Assembly (NCBI RefSeq): GCF_030316765.1
Contig: NZ_JASZYT010000001.1
Coordinates: 992,001 to 1,056,000 of the forward strand
Source: Variovorax saccharolyticus
GTDB lineage: Bacteria > Pseudomonadota > Gammaproteobacteria > Burkholderiales > Burkholderiaceae_C
Length of the DNA: 64,000 nucleotides
Direction: 5' to 3'
The notes under the pieces were generated by a model. It ran no database searches. It saw only the letters and a list, made by a program, of their open reading frames with translations, and was not told the origin of the DNA. This document shows, in pieces, positions 42,679 through 53,532 of the stretch. The position numbers were made by a program, and so were the translations under genes. Position 1 is the first letter of the stretch, and each line of letters begins with the position of its first letter.

Positions 42679-44084
42679 CTAGAAGACGGTGCCGTCGCTC
42701 TCGATGCGCAGGGGTGGCGCACCGTCACGCAAGCGCTGTGCCATGACGCGGCCGGCGGCCCAGGTGCCGCCCTCGAGCACGCGGGCCAGGGGCAGTTCCT
42801 GCTCGCTGCGCTCCATCACCCTGCGCACCCGCACCGCGACCTCGTCGAGCAGCGCGACGGTCAGGGCCCGCCACTCGACGATGAACTCGTCGCCGACCTT
42901 CCAGGAGCGCTCGAGCAGCGCCGGGCTGCGCGGCACGATCAGTCCGCTGTCGATCAGCAGTCCGCCATTGCGGTACTCGGGCAGGGCGGTGAGGGCCTCG
43001 ACGTGGCGCACCTTCACGCCGGCCCATTCGAAGGGTTCGAGCATCGAGTAGGTCAACCATTGCGACAGCTTGTGGAAGGGCATCCAGCCGTTGGTGAGCC
43101 CGGGCCCGCGCACCGCGCTGTGGCGCCAGCAGTCGCCGAGCGCGAACGCCGGGTCGCCGGAGCCGAAGGCGCCGGGCGCATCGCTGCCGTCGGCGGCGAT
43201 GCTGTCGATGGCGTTCGCGGCCGGCCAGATGCCCGACAGCGATTCGAGCAGCAGCGACAGGATCTCGTGCGCCGTGGTTTCCGCCGTCGGCGGCGCAGCC
43301 GGGCCGTAGGGCCCGATGAGCGCATCGAACAGCCCGCCGGGCCGGCCCTCGTCGCCGAAGACCTCGGGCCGTTCGTTCATGGCCTCGCCGAGCCGGCGCA
43401 GCAGCGTGGCGCGGCCGGCCAGCCCGACCAGCGGGTTGACCGTGCTGACCTGGAAGGCGTCGCCGAGCCGGTCGGTCACCAGCGCGCGCAGGCCCGCCGC
43501 ATCGGCCTGCAGCGGATGCGCGGGATCGGACGAGAACAGCCCGCTGGTGAAGGCGTGGAAGCTGGCCACGCCCAGTCCTTCGGAGCGCGTGAAGCGCTGG
43601 CCGCTGGTGGCCTCGAAGTAGTGCCAGTCGGGGCCGGCGCCGGCGTCGAGCAGCACGCTGACCAGCACCAGGTCGAGGTGGGCGCGGGCGCGCTGGCGGG
43701 CGTTGACATCGCCGAGCAGCTGGTCGAGCGCGGCCACCCGGTTGACGCCGCCGGCCTCGAAATGCCGCCAGCGGCTGTGATAGGGGATCGGGCCCCAGGC
43801 ATAGCGGTCGCGCGTGACTTCGGCCACGGTTCTCGCGGTGTCTTCGAGGGCTTCGTCATCGCCGATGGTGAACCATTCGGATTCGCCGGCGCGGGCCCGC
43901 GCCAACAGTGCCGCGGCGCGGCTGCGCACGGCCTGGGTGGTGCGCAGGAAGGCGGCGGCGCCGGCCGGGTGCGCCGTGTCGCCGACGAATTCGAGCGCCG
44001 GGTCGACATGGCCCTCGGCATCCGCGCTGCGCACCGCGGGGTTGGCGGTCGGGTGGTCCGGGTCCAGCCCGTAGTTGTTGCCGC

Positions 44085-44088
<4 letters not shown>
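42679..44088 (-). CDS. URC4/Urg3 family protein (DUF1688)
   Basis: A 469-residue protein of the DUF1688 family, known in yeast as URC4 and essential there for uracil catabolism. Visible landmarks are [12 protein letters not shown] (about 102-113), [18 protein letters not shown] (about 135-152), the [19 protein letters not shown] region and C-terminal [14 protein letters not shown]. No standard cofactor motif is present, and its chemistry is not settled. Start ATG 44088 overlaps the URC1-like stop (ATGA), so the two proteins are made together, which fits joint action. Confidence 0.92.
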
Positions 44089-45443
<1,355 letters not shown>

Positions 45444-45615
45444 TGCGGGCCCTCAAAAAACACAATGTACCGATGGCTTCCTGAACTGGCAAGCCGGCGC
45501 ATACGCCATTTGCCGTAAACGCCCGCGCCGGCGGAGCAGGCCTGCGCCGGCACGGCACAATCCGGCGGATTTGTTTTTTTGGCGGCGGCTGTAACCGGTC
45601 GCCGCCGGCGCGCGA

Positions 45616-46185
45616 ATGACCAAGGCAAGCCCGACGGTGAAGAGCGAAGCGGAGCTCCGGCTGCACGCGCTGTTCGTGCGCGGGCTCGCGGGCGACGCGG
45701 TCGCCTATCGGATGTTCCTGCAGCAGCTCGCCTCGCACCTTCGCGCGTTCCTGGCCCGGCGCCTGTTCGGCTGGCCGGACGATGTCGAGGACCTGGTCCA
45801 GGAATGCCTTCTCGCCATGCACAACCAGCGCCATACCTACCAGCCCGACCAGCCCTTGACCGCCTGGGTGCATGCGATCGCGCGCTACAAGATGATCGAC
45901 CTGCTGCGGGCCCGGGCCGGGCGCGAGGCATTGCACGACCCGCTGGACGACGAGCTGGCGGTGTTCGCCGAGTCGGACAACGAGGCCAGCGACGCCCGGC
46001 GCGACCTGGCCGGCTTGCTGGCGACACTGCCGGACCGCCATCGCCTGCCGATCGTCCACACCAAGCTCGAAGGCCTGTCGGTGGCCGAGACCGCGCGCCT
46101 GACCGGCATGTCGGAATCGGCCGTGAAGGTCGGCGTCCACCGCGGCCTGAAGGCGCTGGCGCAGAAGATCAGGGAGACGCGATGA
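45616..46185 (+). CDS. ECF-type RNA polymerase sigma factor
   Basis: A 189-residue sigma-70 family protein. Region 2 (about 25-95) contains the [21 protein letters not shown] core-binding helix. Region 4 (about 128-185) contains [24 protein letters not shown], the -35-binding HTH. No region 3 is present, as in extracytoplasmic-function sigmas. The stop overlaps the DUF1109 start (ATGA), so the pair is a sigma/anti-sigma unit. The inducing signal and regulon are unknown. Confidence 0.94.
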   Translation: MTKASPTVKSEAELRLHALFVRGLAGDAVAYRMFLQQLASHLRAFLARRLFGWPDDVEDLVQECLLAMHNQRHTYQPDQPLTAWVHAIARYKMIDLLRARAGREALHDPLDDELAVFAESDNEASDARRDLAGLLATLPDRHRLPIVHTKLEGLSVAETARLTGMSESAVKVGVHRGLKALAQKIRETR

Positions 46186-46823
46186 ACACCGACCAATGGG
46201 TGGACCTGCTGGCCGCGGATGCGGCGCCGGTGCGCCGGCGCGCGGTCTCGCGCCGGCTGCTGCTGGCGGTGGCGATCGGGCTGCCGCTGTCCTTCGCCTG
46301 GATGCTGCTGGAGTACGGTGTGCGGCGGGACCTGATCCAGGCCATGTTCTGGCCGATGTTCTGGGTTCGGCTGCTGTTCGGCGCTGCCATCGCGCTGGCC
46401 GGTTTCGTGGTCGTGCAGCGGCTGGCGCGTCCGGGCGTTCGGGTGCGGGGCGCCTGGCTGGGGCTGGCCGCGCCGGTCGTGGTGATCTGGGTGCTGGCCC
46501 TGCTGGCGCTGCTGGCGGCGCCGGCCGAGGAGCGCGCGGCCCTGGTCTGGGGCCAGACCTGGCGCAGCTGCGCGATCGACATCGCCGTGGTCTCGCTGCC
46601 GACCTTCGCGGCCTTGCTGTGGGCCCTCAAAGGCCTGGCACCGACCCGGCCGGCCCTGGCGGGGGCGGCGGCCGGCGCGCTGGCCGGCGGCGCGGCGGCC
46701 TGGGTCTATGCCTTCCATTGCCCGGAGCTGGCGGCGCCGTACATCGCGGTCTGGTACCTGGCCGGCATCGCGTTACCGGTGGTGGCCGGCGCGCTGATCG
46801 GGGCGCGCTGGCTGCGGTGGTGA
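46182..46823 (+). CDS. DUF1109 (NrsF-like) membrane anti-sigma factor
   Basis: A 213-residue protein with a short cytoplasmic N-terminus and six hydrophobic segments (about 25-45, 57-79, 87-110, 130-150, 155-175 and 182-205). The layout matches DUF1109/NrsF proteins, which hold a cognate ECF sigma at the membrane. Translational coupling to the sigma gene supports the role. It converges on the Lrp/AsnC gene with a 24-bp gap. Confidence 0.88.
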   Translation: MNTDQWVDLLAADAAPVRRRAVSRRLLLAVAIGLPLSFAWMLLEYGVRRDLIQAMFWPMFWVRLLFGAAIALAGFVVVQRLARPGVRVRGAWLGLAAPVVVIWVLALLALLAAPAEERAALVWGQTWRSCAIDIAVVSLPTFAALLWALKGLAPTRPALAGAAAGALAGGAAAWVYAFHCPELAAPYIAVWYLAGIALPVVAGALIGARWLRW

Positions 46824-46847
46824 GGCGGCGCTTGCCGAAGGGCTGCC

Positions 46848-47321
46848 TCACTCCGGCAGCGGCAGCGCGCTGGTGCATTTGAATTCGTCCAGGCAGACGC
46901 TGGACCGCACGCCGTCCACGCCCGGCAGCCGCATCAGCTTCTCGATCAGGAACTGCGACAGGCCTTTCAGGTCGCGCGCGATGACCTTCATCACGAAATC
47001 GAAGTCGCCGGTGATCGAATAGCACTCCAGCACTTCCGGCATGTCGGTCACCACGTCGGTGAACTTCGACAGGTCGCGGATATGGCCCTTTTCCATCGCC
47101 ACGAGGATGAAGGCGACCACGTGCAGGTCGAGCCGGGCAGGGGCCAGCCGGGTCTCGTAGCGGGCGATGTAGCCGGCTTCCTCGAGCCGCCGGTGGCGGC
47201 GGTGGCATTGCGCGGGCGACAGGCCTGCGGCCTCGGCCAGCTCGAGGTTGGAGGCCCTTCCGTGCTCCTGCAGGAAACCCAGGATCCTGCGGTCGATACG
47301 GTCCAAATCGGATTCGTACAA
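46848..47321 (-). CDS. Lrp/AsnC family transcriptional regulator
   Basis: A 157-residue regulator. The N-terminal winged HTH (about 5-60) has RASNLELAEAAGLSPAQCHRRHRRLEEAGYI, split here into the two helices of the motif. The C-terminal RAM domain (about 68-150) has the amino-acid sensing fold. It is divergent from an amino-acid-type ABC importer and dehydrogenase, which it probably regulates in response to an amino acid (inference). Confidence 0.93.
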   Translation of the reverse strand: MYESDLDRIDRRILGFLQEHGRASNLELAEAAGLSPAQCHRRHRRLEEAGYIARYETRLAPARLDLHVVAFILVAMEKGHIRDLSKFTDVVTDMPEVLECYSITGDFDFVMKVIARDLKGLSQFLIEKLMRLPGVDGVRSSVCLDEFKCTSALPLPE

Positions 47322-47410
47322 GATTTTCTCCTCATGTGTCTCGATGAAGAAATTCTATTTCTCGCCTGAGGGTTCGCCCGGGTCTTGGATGAAAGCAGAT
47401 TTTCCGTGCG

Positions 47411-47424
47411 GAAGTTCAAACTTC
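47411..47424. promoter_or_regulatory. Palindrome GAAGTT-CA-AACTTC in the Lrp/importer gap
   Basis: A perfect 6-2-6 inverted repeat lies in the 205-bp divergent region between the Lrp/AsnC gene and the importer. A second imperfect repeat GAAAT-TCT-ATTTC occurs at about 47350. Either may be an Lrp/AsnC operator; no direct evidence. Confidence 0.35.
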
Positions 47425-47526
47425 TCGGCCTGGAAAGCAGTGATTCGACGGGGCTCACAAGGCTCTTGCGCCGGAGTGCTTCCCTCAATTGAAACCCAAT
47501 CGACTATTTCTCATCAGGACTTCAAC

Positions 47527-48504
47527 GTGAAACATTCTTTCGTGCGCTCCGCCCTCGGCCTTCTCGCTTTCGCGCTCGCTGGCGCAGCCGCTTCCAGCCA
47601 CGCCGCCGACAAGACGGTCTCGGTGGCCGTGACCTCGATCGTCGAACACAAGGCCCTCGACGCGGTGCGCGACGGCGTCAAGGACGAGTTGAAGTCCGCC
47701 GGCTTCGAAGCCGGCAAGAACCTGAAGTACGAGTACCAGAGCGCCCAGGGCAACAACGGCACCGCCGCGCAGATCGCCCGCAAGTACGTCGGCGAGCGCC
47801 CGGACGTGATCGTCGCCATCGCCACGCCGTCGGCGCAGGCCGTGGTGGCAGCGAGCAAGGACATTCCCGTGGTCTACAGCGCCGTGACCGATCCGGTCGC
47901 GGCCAAGCTGGTGAAGAGCTGGGAGGCCTCGGGCACCAACGTGACCGGCGTGTCCGACCTTTCGCCGCTGGACAAGCACCTGGCGCTGATCAAGCGCGTC
48001 GTGCCCGGCGCGAAGCGGGTGGGCGTGATCTACAGCCCGGGCGAGGCCAACTCGGTCGCGATCATCGAGGCCCTGAAGAAGGCGATGCCCGCCGCCGGCC
48101 TCACGCTGGTGGAAGGCGCGGCCGCGCGCACCGTCGACGTGGCGAGCGCCGCGCAGAGCCTGGTCGGCAAGGTCGACGTGATCTACGCGCCGACCGACAA
48201 CAACGTGATGTCGGCCTTCGAGGGCATCGTGAAGGTGGCCCAGCAGGCCAAGATCCCCGTGGTGGCCGCCGACACCGATGCGGTCAAGCGCGGCGCGGTC
48301 GCGGCACTGGGCCTCAACTACTACGACATCGGCCAGCAGACCGGCAAGATCGTGGTGCGCATCCTGCAAGGCCAGGCGCCGGGCACGATCGCCTCGCAGA
48401 CCAGCAGCAATTTCGAGCTGCACGTCAATCCGGCCGCGGCGCACAAGCAGGGCGTGACGCTCCCGGACGAGCTGCTCAAGTCGGCCCAGGTGGTGGTCAA
48501 GTAA
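47527..48504 (+). CDS. ABC transporter substrate-binding protein (TrpX-like)
   Basis: A 325-residue periplasmic binding protein of the ABC_sub_bind group. A signal peptide (about 1-28, ending SHA) is followed by AVTSIVEHKALDAVRDGV, DVIVAIATPSAQAVV and GLNYYDIGQQTGKIVVRIL, characteristic of TrpX/YnjB-type proteins. The start is GTG 47527, giving MKHSFVRS; an AGGA element sits about 6 nt upstream. The ligand is likely an amino acid, given the Lrp-type regulator and the dehydrogenase downstream (inference). Confidence 0.92.
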   Translation: MKHSFVRSALGLLAFALAGAAASSHAADKTVSVAVTSIVEHKALDAVRDGVKDELKSAGFEAGKNLKYEYQSAQGNNGTAAQIARKYVGERPDVIVAIATPSAQAVVAASKDIPVVYSAVTDPVAAKLVKSWEASGTNVTGVSDLSPLDKHLALIKRVVPGAKRVGVIYSPGEANSVAIIEALKKAMPAAGLTLVEGAAARTVDVASAAQSLVGKVDVIYAPTDNNVMSAFEGIVKVAQQAKIPVVAADTDAVKRGAVAALGLNYYDIGQQTGKIVVRILQGQAPGTIASQTSSNFELHVNPAAAHKQGVTLPDELLKSAQVVVK

Positions 48505-48546
48505 GGCCGGGCCGCGGCCGCTTCCCCTGTTTGGAAAAGAACTGAA

Positions 48547-49488
48547 ATGTCCCTCATCGCTTCACTGGGTGCGATCGAGATCGGCCTGATCTTCGGATTG
48601 GTCGCGCTTGGCGTCTACCTGTCGTTTCGCATCATCAACTTTCCGGACCTGACGGTCGACGGCAGCTTTCCGCTCGGCGGCGCCGTGGCGGCGGCGCTGA
48701 TCGTGGCGGGCTGGAATCCGTTCGCCGCGACCGGCGCGGCGATCGCCGCCGGCGCGCTGTCGGGCTGGCTCACCGCATGGCTCAACGTGCGGCTGCGCAT
48801 CATGCAGCTGCTCGCCAGCATCCTGGTGATGATCGCGCTCTACTCGATCAACCTTCGCGTCATGGGCAAGCCCAACATCGCGCTGATCGACGAGCCCACG
48901 GTGTTCAGCATGCTCAGCTTCGGCGGCCTGCCCGACTACCTGCTCAAGCCGCTGGTGCTGCTGGCCATCGTGGCCGCGGTCAAGCTGCTGCTGGACCTGT
49001 TCTTCGCCTCCGAAGCCGGTCTGGCCATGCGCGCCACCGGCGGCAATCCGCGCATGGCGCGTGCGCAGGGCATCTCGACCGATCGCCAGACCCTCTGTGG
49101 CCTGGCGCTGTCGAACGCGCTGGTCGCGCTGGCCGGAGCGCTGTTCGTCCAGAGCCAGGGCGGGGCCGACATCTCGATGGGCATCGGAACCATCGTGGTC
49201 GGGCTCGCAGCCGTGATCATCGGCGAGACCATCCTGCCGGCGCGCAGCCTGGTCGTGACCACGCTGGCCTGCGTGCTCGGCGCGGTGCTCTACCGCTTCT
49301 TCATCGCGCTGGCGCTCAACAGCGACTTCATCGGCCTGAAGGCCCAGGACCTGAACCTGGTGACCGCCATGCTCGTCGCCTTCGCGCTGCTCGTCCCGGC
49401 CTGGAAGCGCAAGCTGCCGGCACGGCGGCCGGCCGCGCGCCAGGCTTCTTCTTCTCCTTCGACCATCGCTGCCAGGGAGGCACGGTAA
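48547..49488 (+). CDS. ABC transporter permease (TrpY-like)
   Basis: A 313-residue BPD_transp_2 family permease with about 8 hydrophobic segments. FPDLTVDGSFPLGGAVAAALI (split about 34-54) and LMIALYSINLRVMGKPNIAL are typical of the TrpY group. The stop overlaps the ATPase start by one base (TAATG). It acts with the binding protein encoded just upstream. Confidence 0.92.
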   Translation: MSLIASLGAIEIGLIFGLVALGVYLSFRIINFPDLTVDGSFPLGGAVAAALIVAGWNPFAATGAAIAAGALSGWLTAWLNVRLRIMQLLASILVMIALYSINLRVMGKPNIALIDEPTVFSMLSFGGLPDYLLKPLVLLAIVAAVKLLLDLFFASEAGLAMRATGGNPRMARAQGISTDRQTLCGLALSNALVALAGALFVQSQGGADISMGIGTIVVGLAAVIIGETILPARSLVVTTLACVLGAVLYRFFIALALNSDFIGLKAQDLNLVTAMLVAFALLVPAWKRKLPARRPAARQASSSPSTIAAREAR

Positions 49489-50282
49489 TGCTGCACGCCA
49501 AAGGCCTTGAAATCACCTTCAACCCGGGCACGCCCATCGAGAACCGCGTGCTGCGCGGGCTGGACCTGAAGATCCCGACCGGACAGTTCGTCACGGTCAT
49601 CGGCTCCAACGGCGCGGGCAAGTCGACCTTCCTGAATGCGGTCAGCGGCGACCTGATGGTTGATCACGGCACGATCCACATCGACGGCGAAGACGTGACG
49701 CGCCGCGCCGCATGGCAGCGCTCGGACCTGGTGGCGCGCGTGTTCCAGGACCCGATGGCCGGCACCTGCGAGGCGCTGACGATCGAGGAGAACATGGCGC
49801 TGGCCTGGAAACGCGGCGCGCGCCGCAGCTTCGGCTTCTCGCTCACGCGCAGCCTGCGCGAGTTCTTCCGCGAAAAGCTCAGCATCCTCGAGCTCGGCCT
49901 CGAGAACCGGCTGGCCGACCGCATGGGGCTGCTGTCGGGCGGACAACGGCAGGCGGTGAGCCTGCTGATGGCCTCGCTGCAGCCGTCGCGCATCCTGCTG
50001 CTCGACGAGCACACGGCAGCGCTCGACCCCAAGACCGCCGCCTTCGTGCTGGAGCTCACCGCGCGCATCGTCGAGGCCGGCAAGCTCACGGCCATGATGG
50101 TCACGCACAGCATGCGGCAGGCGCTGGACTACGGCAGCCGCACCGTGATGCTGCACGAGGGCCGCGTGATCCTGGACGTCAAGGGCGAGGAACGCACCGG
50201 CATGGACGTGCCCGATCTGCTGCACATGTTCGAGAAGACCCGCGGCGAAAAGCTGGACGACGACAAGCTCCTGCTGGCCTGA
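49488..50282 (+). CDS. ABC transporter ATP-binding protein (TrpZ-like)
   Basis: A 264-residue single-NBD ATPase with Walker A GSNGAGKST (about 38-46), Q-loop FQDPMAGTCEALT, signature LLSGGQRQAVSLL and Walker B ILLLDEHTAAL (Asp-Glu with His after, a variant seen in this subgroup). The H-loop is VTHSMRQALDYG. It completes the three-gene importer. ATG 49488 is confirmed by the TAATG coupling. Confidence 0.94.
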   Translation: MLHAKGLEITFNPGTPIENRVLRGLDLKIPTGQFVTVIGSNGAGKSTFLNAVSGDLMVDHGTIHIDGEDVTRRAAWQRSDLVARVFQDPMAGTCEALTIEENMALAWKRGARRSFGFSLTRSLREFFREKLSILELGLENRLADRMGLLSGGQRQAVSLLMASLQPSRILLLDEHTAALDPKTAAFVLELTARIVEAGKLTAMMVTHSMRQALDYGSRTVMLHEGRVILDVKGEERTGMDVPDLLHMFEKTRGEKLDDDKLLLA

Positions 50283-50320
50283 CCCACCCGACTCCCTCAA
50301 TTGCTTCCTGAAAGACAGAA

Positions 50321-51547
50321 ATGAAAGAACTGCTGACCCGCTTCGAGAACAAGGCGCCCGAGATCGTCTTCGAGTGGCACGACGCCGAAACGCCCGCCAA
50401 GGGCTGGGTCGTAATCAATTCGCTGCGCGGCGGTGCCGCAGGCGGCGGAACGCGCATGCGCGCGGGACTCGACCGGCGCGAGGTCGAATCGCTGGCCAAG
50501 ACCATGGAGGTCAAGTTCAGCGTGTCGGGCCCGGCCATCGGCGGCGCCAAGTCGGGCATCGACTTCGACCCGGCCGATCCGCGCAAGAACGAGGTGCTGC
50601 GGCGCTGGTACAAGGCCGTGACGCCGCTGCTCAAGACCTACTACGGCACCGGCGGCGACCTCAACGTCGACGAGGTGCACGAGGTGATCCCGATCACCGA
50701 GAGCTATGGCCTCTGGCATCCGCAGGAAGGCGTGGTCAACGGCCACTTCGCGCCGAGCGACAGCGAGCGCATCCAGAAGGTCGGCCAGTTGCGCATGGGC
50801 GTGGCCAAGGTGGTCGAAGGCCCCCAGTACTCGCCGGACGTGTCTCGCAAGTACGTCGTGGCCGATCTCATCACCGGCTGGGGAGTGGCCGAGTCGGTGC
50901 TGCACTACTACCGCTTGTACGGCGGTGATGTGGCCGGCAAGCGGGTCATCGTTCAGGGCTGGGGCAACGTCGGCTCCGCCGCCGCGTACTACCTCGCCCA
51001 GGCGGGCGCGAAGGTGGTCGGGATCATCGACCGCGACGGCGGGCTGCTGAATCCGGAGGGCTTCAGCTTCGAGCAGGTCCGCCAACTCTTTCTCGAGAAG
51101 AAGGGCAACCAGCTCTCGGCCAAGTACATGCTGCGCTTCGACGAGATCAACAGCCTGGTCTGGAGCGCGGGCGCCGAGGTCTTCCTGCCGTGCGCGGGCT
51201 CGCGGCTGGTGACGCGCGCGCAGGTCGAGGCGCTGGTCAAGGGCGGGCTCGAGGTGGTGTCCAGCGGCGCCAACGTGCCCTTTGCCGACAGCGAGATCTT
51301 CTACGGCCCGATCTACGAGCAGGCCGACTCGAAGGTCGCGGTGATCCCCGACTTCATCGCCAACTGCGGCATGGCCCGCGCGTTCGCTTTTTTGATGCAG
51401 GACGGTTCGGAGCTGTCCGATGCGGCGATCTTCGGCGACGTGTCGGCGACGGTGGCTTCGGCGCTGGAGCGCTGCCATGCGCGTTCGAGCCAGCGCACCG
51501 GCATCGCCCGCACCGCGTTCGAGAACGCACTGGCGCAGCTGGTCTAG
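50321..51547 (+). CDS. Glu/Leu/Phe/Val dehydrogenase family protein
   Basis: A 408-residue NAD(P)-dependent amino-acid dehydrogenase. The N-terminal domain has GGAAGGGTRMRAGL and GPAIGGAKSGIDFDP, the catalytic Lys region (about 71-85). The Rossmann part has VQGWGNVGSAAAYYLAQAGA (about 211-230). The glutamate-dehydrogenase hexamer signature is altered, so leucine/valine or another amino acid is possible. Adjacent importer and Lrp regulator suggest uptake and deamination of one amino acid (inference). Confidence 0.9.
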   Translation: MKELLTRFENKAPEIVFEWHDAETPAKGWVVINSLRGGAAGGGTRMRAGLDRREVESLAKTMEVKFSVSGPAIGGAKSGIDFDPADPRKNEVLRRWYKAVTPLLKTYYGTGGDLNVDEVHEVIPITESYGLWHPQEGVVNGHFAPSDSERIQKVGQLRMGVAKVVEGPQYSPDVSRKYVVADLITGWGVAESVLHYYRLYGGDVAGKRVIVQGWGNVGSAAAYYLAQAGAKVVGIIDRDGGLLNPEGFSFEQVRQLFLEKKGNQLSAKYMLRFDEINSLVWSAGAEVFLPCAGSRLVTRAQVEALVKGGLEVVSSGANVPFADSEIFYGPIYEQADSKVAVIPDFIANCGMARAFAFLMQDGSELSDAAIFGDVSATVASALERCHARSSQRTGIARTAFENALAQLV

Positions 51548-51557
51548 GCCGCGCCGG

Positions 51558-53072
51558 TCAGCGCTTCTTCGAGCCGAAGATGCCGCCGAGCACGCCGCGC
51601 AGGATCTCGCGGCCGACCGTCGTGCCCATGGTCCGCACGGCCGACTTCGCCATGGTCTGCGCGAGGCCGTCGCGCTTGCCGCCGCGCGGGCCCGTGGAGC
51701 CGAACAGGATCTCGTTGAGGCTGCCCATCACGCCGCCGGATTCCTGGGGCGCGGCAGCGCCGGGCTTGCCCGCGGTGGCCGGCGCGTCGGGCGCGGTCGC
51801 GGCGCGGCCCTTGAGCTTTTCGTAGGCCGACTCGCGGTCGACCGCCTTCTCGTAGACACCGGCCACCAGCGAGTTGGCGATCAGCGCCTGTCGCTGGGCC
51901 GGCGTGATCGGTCCGATCTGGCTGCCGGGCGGCAGCACGAACACCCGCTCGGTGACGCTCGGACGGCCCTTGTCGTCGAGGAAGCTCACCAGTGCTTCGC
52001 CGACCGCGAGTTCGGTGATCGCCGCCTCGATGTCGAGCCCGGGCTTCTGGCGCATCGTGGTGGCGGTCGCCTTGACCGCCTTCTGGTCGCGCGGCGTGAA
52101 GGCCCGCAGCGCATGCTGAACGCGGTTGCCGAGCTGGGCCAGCACCGAATCCGGGATGTCCAGCGGATTCTGCGTGACGAAGAAGACGCCCACGCCCTTG
52201 GAGCGCACCAGCCGCACCACGAGTTCGATGCGCTCGACCAGCGCCTTGGGCGCCTCGTTGAACAGCAGGTGGGCCTCGTCGAAGAAGAACACCAGCTTGG
52301 GCTGCTCGGGATCACCGATCTCGGGCAATTGCTCGAACAGCTCCGACAGCATCCACAGCAGGAAGGTGGCGTAGAGGCGCGGCGAGTTCATGAGCTTGTC
52401 GGCCGCCAGGATGTTGATCACCCCCTTGCCGTCCACCGACTGCATGAAATCGGCGATGTTGAGCATCGGCTCGCCGAAGAACTTGTCGCCGCCCTGGGTC
52501 TCGATCGCCAGCAGGCCGCGCTGGATAGCGCCAACGCTGGCGGCGCTGATGTTTCCGTATTCGGTCGTGAACTGGCTGGCGTTCTCGCCGACGTGCTGCA
52601 GCATGGCCCGCAGGTCTTTCAGGTCGAGCAGCAGCAGGCCGTTGTCGTCGGCGATCTTGAACACCAGGTTCAGCACGCCCGACTGCGTTTCGTTCAGGTT
52701 GAGCATCCGGCCCAGCAGCAGCGGCCCCATGTCGGACACCGTGGCCCGCACCGGATGGCCCTGTTCGCCGAAGACGTCCCACAGCGTGACCGGGCAGGCC
52801 AGGGGCGTCGGCAGGTCGAGGCCGCGCTCCTTCAGGATGCCCGCCATCTTCGCGCCGATGCTGCCCGCCTGACTGGCCCCGGTGAGGTCGCCCTTGACGT
52901 CGGCCATGAACACCGGCACCCCGATCGAAGAGAGCTTTTCGGCGATGGTCTGGAGCGTGACGGTCTTCCCGGTGCCGGTGGCGCCGGTGATCAGGCCGTG
53001 TCGGTTGGCAAGACCCGGGAGCAGGCTGCAGTCGGTGCTTGCGTGGCGGGCGATGAGCAGAGGGTCGGCCAT
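51558..53072 (-). CDS. HerA-like ATPase (DUF853)
   Basis: A 504-residue P-loop ATPase of the YjgR/DUF853 family, related to HerA/FtsK translocases. Walker A GATGTGKT is at 30-37, Walker [11 protein letters not shown] near 240, and a sensor region [15 protein letters not shown] follows. The C-terminus is a Ala/Gly-rich tail (about 425-470) ending in a basic helix. Its cellular role is not established. It converges on the dehydrogenase gene with a 10-bp gap, and its upstream region is shared with the pigment operon. Confidence 0.92.
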   Translation of the reverse strand: MADPLLIARHASTDCSLLPGLANRHGLITGATGTGKTVTLQTIAEKLSSIGVPVFMADVKGDLTGASQAGSIGAKMAGILKERGLDLPTPLACPVTLWDVFGEQGHPVRATVSDMGPLLLGRMLNLNETQSGVLNLVFKIADDNGLLLLDLKDLRAMLQHVGENASQFTTEYGNISAASVGAIQRGLLAIETQGGDKFFGEPMLNIADFMQSVDGKGVINILAADKLMNSPRLYATFLLWMLSELFEQLPEIGDPEQPKLVFFFDEAHLLFNEAPKALVERIELVVRLVRSKGVGVFFVTQNPLDIPDSVLAQLGNRVQHALRAFTPRDQKAVKATATTMRQKPGLDIEAAITELAVGEALVSFLDDKGRPSVTERVFVLPPGSQIGPITPAQRQALIANSLVAGVYEKAVDRESAYEKLKGRAATAPDAPATAGKPGAAAPQESGGVMGSLNEILFGSTGPRGGKRDGLAQTMAKSAVRTMGTTVGREILRGVLGGIFGSKKR

Positions 53073-53217
53073 GGGGTTTTCCGGTCGTTCGTAGGTGCCC
53101 AGTCTAGCGAAGCCGGCCTCCTATAATCGCGACCCCATGCGAAGCTTCTTCCGGCCCTGCCGGGGATCTCTTCGCGTCCCCTTTGCGACAGTTCACACAA
53201 GCACCCGGAGTTCTCCT

Positions 53218-53529
53218 TTGTCATCGACTGCCCAATCCCCCGTTCCCGCCGCTGGCGACGCCTCCGAACAGTCCCCCCTCGAGAATGAACTGGCCGTCCT
53301 GCTGGTGGAGTCGCTGAACCTCGAAGTCGCGCCGGCCGACATCGTGCCGACGGCACCGCTGTACGGCGAAGGCCTGGGGCTCGATTCGATCGACATCCTC
53401 GAAGTCGCGCTGGAAGTGTCGCGCAAGTACGGCTTCCAGCTGCGCTCCGACGACGAACGCAACCAGCAGATCTTCTCGTCGCTGCGCAGTCTGGCGGCGC
53501 ACGTCGCTGCGCACCGCGGTACTTCCTGA
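53218..53529 (+). CDS. Acyl carrier protein of the aryl-polyene cluster
   Basis: A 103-residue ACP. The phosphopantetheine attachment Ser is in GLGLDSIDILEVAL (about 57-70). A 23-residue polar tail precedes the core domain. The start is TTG 53218, preceded by GGAG about 8 nt upstream; no ATG precedes the domain in frame except one far upstream in the spacer. It is the first gene of the plus-strand pigment operon and carries the growing chain. Confidence 0.9.
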   Translation: MSSTAQSPVPAAGDASEQSPLENELAVLLVESLNLEVAPADIVPTAPLYGEGLGLDSIDILEVALEVSRKYGFQLRSDDERNQQIFSSLRSLAAHVAAHRGTS

Positions 53530-53532
53530 ACC

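Noticed and set aside
45588..45600. TGTAACC as an ECF -35 element for sigma autoregulation
   Set aside because: It is only about 20 bp upstream of the sigma ATG, too close to allow a -10 element and ribosome-binding site.
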